64,000 nt of DNA from Cornus controversa (Eukaryota > Streptophyta > Magnoliopsida > Cornales > Cornaceae), in NCBI GenBank assembly GCA_026545225.1, contig CM048849.1:32374336-32438335 (forward strand). Reading direction: 5' to 3'. Positions 56,997 to 64,000 of the stretch are shown piece by piece; position 1 is the stretch's first letter; each line of letters opens with the position of its first letter. Below the pieces are notes generated by a model, which was given only the letters and a program-made list of their open reading frames with translations, was not told the DNA's origin and did no database searches. A program made the translations under genes and the position numbers.

Positions 56997-57244
56997 GTAG
57001 TAACCCTTGTGGACGGGTGTGAGTGGGCGGGTGCGAAGACAGACACTAGGCTGAGCTACCACACTGACAGGGTACAGGGTGCTCAATCCCACATTGCCTG
57101 GGTGTGGAAAAGGGGATGTGCTTATATGTAGTATGTTATCTTCAAATGGTATGAGGCCTTTTGGGGTAAACCCAAGAGCAAAATCGTGCGGGCTCAGGCC
57201 CAAAGCGAACAATATCATACCATGTGTTGGAGCGGGGTATTACA
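56997..57244 (+). repeat. TRIM LTR 1
   Basis: TGTAGTAACCC ... GGGGTATTACA. It contains CTCAATCCCACATTGCCTGG, GTATGAGGCCTTTTGGGG and GCCCAAAGCGAACAATATCA, a backbone resembling Cassandra LTRs without the 5S-like part. Confidence 0.9.
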
Positions 57245-57317
57245 ATTGGTATCAGAGCCTGAACCCAGCCGGAAGAAGTGTGCCGACGAGGACGTCGGGC
57301 CTCGTAGGGGGGTGGAT
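57245..57317 (+). other. TRIM internal domain
   Basis: 73 bp. PBS ATTGGTATCAGAGCCTGA at the start, GACGAGGACGTCGGGCCTCG in the middle and a purine tract AGGGGGGTGGA at the end. It has no room for any protein. Confidence 0.9.
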
Positions 57318-57495
57318 TGTAGTAACCCTTGTGGACGGGTGTGAGTGGGCGGGTGCGAAGACAGACACTGGGTTGAGCTACCACACTGACAGGGTACAGG
57401 GTGCTCAATCCCACATTACCTGGGTGTGGAAAAGGGGATGTGCTTATATGTAGTATGTTATCTTCAAATGGTATGAGGCCTTTTGGGGTAAAACC

Positions 57496-58979
57496 TGATA
57501 AGTAATAAATATTGCATATTTAATGCCCTTAAAATTATATGAATTAGTGTCTTAGTAATATTTATTTCATATTTTTATTAATAATTTTAATCTTTTTATG
57601 ATTGCAGGTGATTAAGGGTAATTCTGATTAGGAATGGTGAAATCGGGCTATAAATGGTGCTCATTTAGTTATCAGTGAAGCTTAGCCCATTAGAGATATG
57701 TTTATATTGAAGATCCAAACTAAATGGATTAAAGAAATGGGCTGAAAATGACTTTAAATGAAGAAAAGGAGCACGGGCCCATTCGCATAGAAGATTGGGC
57801 CAATTCAGGCCTAAACAGTCTTGGACCCGTGTTGGTATTCAGACCATAACTCCGTACATGATTGTCAAAACGACCCAAAATTTGAGTGGGTTGAAGGAAA
57901 TTCAATTCTGCACAATTTCATATTTCACGAAAATTTCCTAAAACGGACGTTTTCATCAACTTTCTGCCCTATTTGCGCAGCTGCCACTTTTTGGGTGCAA
58001 ATGCCACTTTGTGAGGAGCAAGTGCCATTTTATTATGCGCACTTGCCACTTTGGGTAGGCCAGGTGTCCCGTTGGTTTGTTTTCGCAAAGTAAAAACGAG
58101 GAAACGAAGAAAAACTAGGGTATTCTGGAAGAGAGAAACACAGAGAGAAATACAGAGGCGATTCGTGACGATACGGACAAAAGGATGGCGATTTCACCAT
58201 CGTTTAAGCTTGGACATCCGATCATGAGCGGCTAAACACCATTCGGGGGAAGTGATGTAACCCTAACCTGTCTCTCAATGTTTTAAGTTGTATACTAACT
58301 TGGGAATGATTTACTGTGTGCATTGATTGTATAACCGAGACGTAAACAACAGCTGTGCTGTTAGTTTCAAATTGAATGTATTGATTCATTGCATGTTTAT
58401 TCTTGTTCTTGTAGAATGGATCTAAATTTTCAATGATTAGGGTTTGCTCTTTTCAACTTCTGTGATTTTGTTAAGACAGGTTATACAATAGTTTTCACAT
58501 ATCGTTCAATTTAGATTTTTGATAATTCGTACTAAGCAAAGATGGGTTATAACATCAGTAATTAGTCAGATGTATAGGCCATGCTAAGCGAAGACGCGTT
58601 ATGCTTAATTGAACGTTGAACGAATTCTCTTGATAGAATTGAATTGGGCTTGTAGCCATTCTTTTCTGAATGCATAGAGTAAACGTCCCAATTTAGTACA
58701 ATTGTCATTGTTAGAGGGTTAGTGGTGAAGTCAGTTCCCAGGACCTTCTCTTCCTGATTAAATTTCATAATACCAATTTATTAAAAGCTTTAATTTGCTC
58801 AATTAATTTCACGATCAAACATTAACAATTGTTTTCCAATTATTTTAGAATTAATTCAAAGACTGAGTAACATCGCAATTCAACCTTGCAAGTCCTTGAG
58901 GTTCGACACCCTCTATATAGCCCTGTCCTACGAGGACTCGTTCTATTGCGAGTGGTTAAGTAAAATTGAAATCACATCA
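57496..58979 (+). mobile_element. Gypsy solo LTR nested in TRIM LTR 2
   Basis: 1484 bp, TGATAAGTAATA ... ATCACATCA, flanked by AAACC on both sides (57491-57495 and 58980-58984). It carries GAGGTTCGACACCCTC near its 3' end as in other Athila/Tat-group LTRs. No internal region, so LTR-LTR recombination followed insertion. Confidence 0.88.
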
Positions 58980-59129
58980 AAACCCAAGAGCAAAACCGTG
59001 CGGGCTCAGGCCCAAAGCGGACAATATCATACCATGTGTTGGAGCGGGATATTACAATTGGTATCAGAGCCTGAACCCAGCCGGAAGAAGTGTGCCGACG
59101 AGGACGTCGGGCCTCGTAGGGGGGTGGAT

Positions 59130-59378
59130 TGTAGTAACCCTTGTGGACGGGTGTGAGTGGGCGGGTGCGAAGATAGACACTAGGCTGAGCTACCACACTG
59201 ACAGGGTACAGGGTACTCAATCCCACATCGCCTGGGTGTGGAAAAGGGGATGTGCTTATATGTAGTATGTTCTCTTCAAATGGTATGAGGCCTTTTGGGG
59301 TAAACCCAAGAGCAAAACCGTGCGGGCTCAGGCCCAAAGCGGACAATATCATACCATGTGTTGGAGCGGGGTATTACA
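59130..59378 (+). repeat. TRIM LTR 3
   Basis: 249 bp, TG...CA, nearly identical to LTR 1. Confidence 0.9.
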
Positions 59379-59380
59379 AT

Positions 59381-59630
59381 TGTAGTAACCCTTGTGGACG
59401 GGTGTGAGTGGGCGGGTGCATAGACAGACACTGGGCTGAGCTACCACACTGATAGGGTACAGGGTGCTCAATCCCACATCGCCTGGGTGTGGAAAAGGGG
59501 ATGTGCTTATATGTAGTATGTTCTCTTCAAATGGTATGAGGCCTTTTGGGGTTAAACTCAAGAGCAAAACCGTGCGGGCTCAAGCCCAAAGCGGACAATA
59601 TCATACCATGTGTTGGAGCGGGGTATTACA
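59381..59630 (+). repeat. TRIM LTR 4
   Basis: 250 bp. Shares small changes with LTR 5 (GGGTGCATA, CTGATAGGGTACAG), so LTRs 4 and 5 are closest relatives. Confidence 0.9.
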
Positions 59631-59698
59631 GTTGGTATCATAGCCTGAACCAGCCGGAAGTGTGCCGACGAGGACGTCGGACCTCGTAGGGGGTGGAT

Positions 59699-59948
59699 TG
59701 TAGTAACCCTTGTGGACGGGTGTGAGTGGGCGGGTGCATAAACAGACACTGGGCTGAGCTACCACACTGATAGGGTACAGGGTGCTCAATCCCACATCGC
59801 CTGGGTATGGAAAAGGGGATGTGCTTATATGTAGTATGTTCTCTTCAAATGGTATGAGGCCTTTTGGGGTTAAACTCAAGAGCAAAACCGTGCGGGCTCA
59901 GGCCCAAAGCGGACAATATCATACCATGTGTTGGAGCGGGGTATTACA
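59699..59948 (+). repeat. TRIM LTR 5
   Basis: 250 bp, ending at the AATAT target duplication. Confidence 0.9.
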
Positions 59949-60188
59949 AATATCTTGTTAGACACAAACGACATAGCAACTTCAAATCATACTGCTGTCG
60001 TATTCCCGTCTTCAAAGTTCAAGCGGACCTGTACTTATCACCAATTATTTTTAAACTCTGGTATCTGCTCCACAACTGTTCAATTTGGCTCATTCGAACC
60101 TATTCAGATATACCTCCCCCAAGGTAGGATTCTTGACAATCTAACAAATGAGAAGAAACTTCTCTAACACAATGACGAAGGATAAACC

Positions 60189-60617
60189 TTGGTGACGAGG
60201 AGACAACGAAAGCAACAAGCTCACGTTCCTCCAACCAGCCACTTCGACAGGGGGCAAAAGAAAAAGAAGTCTCAATATCTCCCTAAGAAATGTGTCCAGA
60301 ATGGGAAAGGTGACAATAAGACAACATTGACAAAACTTACAAGGTTATGTGAAGAAATTTGCAAGCTCGTTACTTTACATGATTTCTTTCCAAAAAGATA
60401 TCTCGATGATGAAGTTGTGCCAACTTACATGGTGTCAACTGTGAAGATCAATTCGGAGATCGAAAGTGATAAGAGTCAAAGTGAAGTCCAAAGTATAGGA
60501 GAGCTTGAGAAACACACGACCGCCATTGAAGAATCCAATGATGAAGAGGGAGTTGGAGCTACATCTAGCTCATGTTGTGCAACAGTCACTTTCACTGACG
60601 AAGACCTTCAACTGTGA
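60189..60617 (+). pseudogene. Tat gag-protease linker region
   Basis: VTRRQRKQQAHVPPTSHFD followed by basic and acidic low-complexity segments. It resembles the linker between gag and protease in Tat elements. No domain is recognised. Confidence 0.45.
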
Positions 60618-60659
60618 TCAAAGCCACACAACCGTCCTCTTTTTGTCTCCGGATACATA

Positions 60660-60910
60660 AGGGAGCAAAAAGTAAATCAAATCCTTATTGATGGGGGATC
60701 CATAGTGAATCTCATGCCAACATTTATAATAAAAAATTGGGGCATTACAGTCGATGACTTGGCTCACAGTCGCCTCATCATTCAAGGTTTTAATCAAGGT
60801 GGGCAGAGAACTATTGGTATAATTCGTGTAGACCTAACAATTGGAGGGTTGCAAGCTGAAACCTTATTCCATGTAATCGATGCAAAGACGTCTTATAATT
60901 TGCTGTTGGG
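60660..60910 (+). pseudogene. Tat protease domain
   Basis: QILIDGGSIVNLMP is the retropepsin active-site segment in Tat form, followed by a flap region and ETLFHVIDAKTSYNLLLG. Confidence 0.75.
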
Positions 60911-62469
60911 ATAACCCTTGGTTCATGATAATGGTGTTGTTCCATCAACTCTTCATCAGTGTTTCAAGTTCTGCAAGAATGGTGTACAGACAGTGGTGGT
61001 AGATAACAAGTCATTTATTGAAGTATAAGCTCATTTTGCAGATACAAAGTTTTACATTGAGCCAAACACATCTTTGAGCATCTCTACAATAAACCTTTCG
61101 TTTGCACGAGAGGTTGAGTCTGCAAAAATAAAAGAAGTATCGTTCATCCCTCTAGATGTCTCGGTGACAAACAGTATAAAGGTAACTCAAAAGCAAGAGG
61201 TCGTGGTTAAAACACATCGTATTACACCAATTTTCAAGTATGTTCCAAAATCTCAATGATAAGAAGGGCAATTACCAGTTGTGGAGATACTTGAAATTGA
61301 AAAAGTTAAGTTAAAGTTGTCTCGCACAAAAGAAAAAGAAGATCTACAAAGCCTGAGAGAATAATTAACTCTTCCCCTCACAAAGATTGAAAAGTCTACT
61401 CCTACTAAACTTTCGTTGAAAGGATTTGTTCAACCATCAAAAGCTCCAATTGAACATGGATTCCTTCCAATACAAAGAACTGATGAAGGGTCGATCCAAA
61501 GGCATACAAACTTTTTGCTAAGTCCGGGTATGATTTTGTAAATCCCACAGGCCTTGGAAAACTTAGACCGAAACTTACTGGTGAGAGAATACACGGCCTC
61601 TATGAGACATAAAAGAAATTGAGGGAACAAGGGCATAGGATAATTCTGCCCAAAACTGGTCTTGGTTTCGCATCGACTAAACATATTCGAATCCAAATCA
61701 CAAAGAAGGATAAAAATTAAACACTTTGTACATTGGCATTAAAGAGGCTGGTGACAATGAAGATCGACATTCTGTTTCTAACAAGTCAGTTTTTTATCAT
61801 GTAGAAGTTTCACGCACTAGAGTATCTGTATTCGACAGGTTGGGCCCATCAACTCAAGTATTGAATACCTCAAGTTCCCATTTCAATAATTCACTATGTA
61901 CTTTCGGCTTCAAAAGAATAAATTCTCCTACCCAAAGAAGAAGATTTTCACAGCCTCAACCTCGAAAGTCTGTCCTTCTCGAATTAAAGCTCCGAGAGAG
62001 GTATTGGTAACAAGAAATGAGGGAAAAGAACTGGGGAGGACCGTTGCCAACATGGTGAAAGGTAGTGAAGTTCGAAGTTTGATTCCTTCACGAATGAAAC
62101 GTAGAACAGAGGTGGACGTCACTAATATCGTTACACTAAAAGCAAAAAGATGGACTATTGTATTCACTACCCAGTCTGAGGAGTCCGGCACAAATGAAAG
62201 GAAGGATGAAGTATTTTATGCCACTGCTTATCACATTACTGTCGAAGAGCAATCAGATTCTGATCTTCTAGATGATGAGGTCAAGGAAGCTCCCTCAACA
62301 CTTGAAGACGGGGGGCAAGCGACCGTTGATCAACTCAAGGAATTCAATTTGGGCACGATGGACCAACCCAAGCCAGTTTTTGTAAGTTCATTTTTAAACG
62401 CCTCAGAAGAAAATGACTACTTTCAATTACTGTCTAAATACAAGGATGTAATCGCTTAGACATACAAGG

Positions 62470-63335
62470 AAATGCCAGGTCTTAACCCTAAAATCGCAGT
62501 CCATAACCTTGTTGTCAAACATGGGACACATCCAATTAAACAATCTCAAAGTTTTTTCCATCCAGAACTTATCCCAAAGATAGAAGAAGAACTCAACAAA
62601 TTAATTGACGTGGGATTTATTCAGGAGGTCAAGTATCTGACATGCATTTCAAGTATTATGCGAGTGAAAAAGAAGAATGGGCAGATAAGAATCTGTGTAG
62701 ATTTTTGTGACCTAAACGAGGCATGTCCAAAGGATGATTTTCCTCTTCCTATCCCGGAGCTCACTATTGACGCAACAACTGGACATGAAGCTCTCTCTTT
62801 CATGGATTATTATTTTAGGTATAACTAGATTAGGATGACTCCAAAAGACGAAGAGCTAACTGCATTCCGCACCCCAAAAGGTATTTATTGTTACAAAGTT
62901 ATGCCTTTTGGACTTGAGAATGCAGAGGCAACATACCAACGCGCCACGCAAAGGATCTTCGATGACATACTTCACAAAATTTTTGAGTGTTATGTCGATG
63001 ACTTTGTGATTAAGAAAAAGAAAAGAGGGGGTCATTTACAAAATCTTCGTACAGTTTTCGATCATCTTAGAAAATACCAACTCAAAATGAATCCTCTCAA
63101 GTGTGAGTTTGGTGTTACTTCCGAAAAATTCCTTGGGTACGTGGTTTGCCATCGCGGTATCGAAATCGATCCATCTAAAGTTGATGTCATACAAAAGATG
63201 CCACCACCCAAGAATTTACGCGAGCTTCGAAGCCTGCAAGGCCAGTTTGCTTTCATCCATCGGTTTATCTCAAATTTGGCCGGCCGTTGTCAACCTTTCA
63301 ACCGACTCATGAAGAAGGATGTCCCATTTGAGTAG
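62470..63335 (+). pseudogene. Tat reverse transcriptase domain
   Basis: FIQEVKYLTCISSIMRVKKK, GQIRICVDFCDLNEACPKDD, YCYKVMPFGLENAEATYQRA, the catalytic YVDDFVIK, and KFLGYVVCHRGIEIDPSKV are in RT order. YVDDFVIK and NEACPKDDFPLP are Tat-group forms. Confidence 0.85.
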
Positions 63336-63834
63336 GATCAAGCTTGTCAAAATGCTTTTGATAGTATTAAGCAATACCTTCTCAATCCTCCAGTGTTGGG
63401 GGCACCTGTATCTGGAAAACCTCTCTTACTTTACATTACCACGCAAAAAGAATCTCTTGGCGCCTTTCTTGGCTTTGTATTACTTAAGTCGCAGGCTCAT
63501 ACCAATAGAGCTAAAGTATTCTCCGATTGAGAAAACGTGTCTCGCACTAGTCTTTGCCTCCAAGAAATTAAGGCACTATTTCTTGGCACATACAATACAC
63601 CTCATTGCAAGAGTTGATCCTCTCAAGTATGTAATGTCAAAACTAGTCATTTCTAGACGCTTGGCGAGGTGGTCAATTTCGTTCAATGAATTTGAAATTA
63701 TTTATGTGCCACGTAAAGCAGTAAAAGGACAAGTCCTGGTAGATTTTCTAGCTGATTATCTTATCCCGACCGATTGGGAAAATTTAGAAGATTTTCCTGA
63801 TGAAAAAGTCTTTCAAATTGACATTCTTCCTCTA

Positions 63835-64000
63835 TGGATGATGTTCTTTGATGGAGTAGCACGATCTGATAGAGCGGGGGCAGGTGTAGTATTTGTCTCT
63901 CCACAAAGGCAAATCCTCTCGTACACATTTGCGCTTACTAAAAATTGTTCAAATAATGTTGCTGAGTACCAAGCACTGATCATTGGTCTTCAAATGGCAA
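63835..64000 (+). pseudogene. Tat second (archaeal-type) RNase H, 5' part
   Basis: MMFFDGVARSDRAGAGVVFV then NNVAEYQALIIGLQMA gives the first Asp and the Glu of an RNase H placed after the ordinary gypsy RNase H (about 63390-63760). This dual arrangement is known for Tat/Ogre elements. It is cut by the window end. Confidence 0.75.

Larger units (their letters stand above)
56997..59948 (+). mobile_element. TRIM concatemer of five LTRs inserted in the Tat element
   Basis: LTRs lie at 56997-57244, 57318-59056 (interrupted by a gypsy LTR), 59130-59378, 59381-59630 and 59699-59948, each about 248-250 bp without the insertion. Short internal domains (68-73 bp) with PBS TGGTATCAGAGC and PPT-like AGGGGGGTGGA lie between LTRs 1-2, 2-3 and 4-5; LTRs 3 and 4 are joined by AT only. 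One target duplication, AATAT, flanks the whole array (56992-56996, 59949-59953). Non-coding. Units are nearly identical. Confidence 0.92.
54472..64000 (+). mobile_element. Tat-lineage Ty3/gypsy retrotransposon, 5' part (runs off the window)
   Basis: LTR 54472-55161 (690 bp), PBS region just after (GGCACGCCCGATGGGACC), gag from 55247, a TRIM insertion at 56997-59948, then protease (about 60660-60910), reverse transcriptase (about 62600-63330), gypsy RNase H (about 63390-63760) and a second, archaeal-type RNase H starting about 63835. The second RNase H marks the Tat/Ogre group. Many interruptions (more than ten) make it an old fossil. Integrase and 3' LTR lie outside. Confidence 0.88.

Noticed and set aside
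56997-57244. A 5S rRNA gene or 5S-bearing Cassandra LTR
   Set aside because: The backbone is Cassandra-like but I found no box A, intermediate element or box C of 5S in it.
57079-59885. Open frames of 90-126 codons on both strands in the TRIM array
   Set aside because: They are the same LTR sequence read repeatedly. TRIMs are non-coding and no protein family fits.
56997-59948. Regularly spaced repeats that could suggest a CRISPR array or satellite
   Set aside because: Repeat length (about 250 bp), TG...CA ends, PBS and target duplication identify TRIM LTRs. CRISPR is not expected in a plant.

Overview
This is nuclear DNA of a flowering plant, probably a woody eudicot. It has spliced plant genes with long introns, a DYW-class PPR gene, and a density of LTR retrotransposons, MITEs, hAT and CACTA elements and AT microsatellites typical of a transposon-rich plant chromosome. 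The species cannot be read from the sequence. There is no prokaryotic or organellar signature, and I saw no rRNA or tRNA gene.

Only three host genes are well supported, all on the minus strand: a seed-maturation LEA protein with SMP domains (17456-19728, 3 exons, 255 aa) behind an ACGT-box (ABRE) cluster; a small glyoxalase/VOC-fold protein (25399-30556, 4 exons, 139 aa); and the orthologue of the mitochondrial RNA-editing PPR protein LOI1/MEF11 (32414-37033, 2 exons, 684 aa). They show no shared pathway.

Layout. 1-1165: 5' end of a Tat-lineage Ty3/gypsy element pointing left. 1230-5760: decayed CACTA transposon (TNP2, DUF4218/4216, Transposase_24). 5760-7320: gypsy LTR and a TRIM fragment. 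7321-10968: SIRE-like Copia remnant in which LTRs are shared in tandem. 11865-16184: hAT transposon with matching 8-bp TSD, terminal inverted repeats and a transposase frame broken by only two stops. 16193-17250: GA-rich tandem repeats. 17250-20217: LEA gene with a Helitron and a MITE in its introns and another MITE upstream. 20218-25300: microsatellites, a minisatellite, a TRIM solo LTR and a fold-back MITE. 25300-37133: glyoxalase and PPR genes. 38058-49120: complete young Athila-type element with TSD. 49284-50021: non-autonomous hAT element. 50334-54471: gypsy LTR-like sequence, a Tat LTR fragment and a long SIRE 3' LTR. 54472-64000: second Tat element pointing right and leaving the window, carrying a five-LTR TRIM concatemer that itself holds a gypsy solo LTR.

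The most unusual items are: the TRIM family, which reads like a Cassandra element whose 5S-derived segment is absent, and its pentamer inside the Tat element with one TSD; a 180-bp Helitron whose empty site is preserved by a neighbouring duplication in the same intron; and palindrome arrays of the same architecture but different sequence in two SIRE LTRs. I found no new defence, metabolic or signalling system. The novelty here lies in mobile-element structure.
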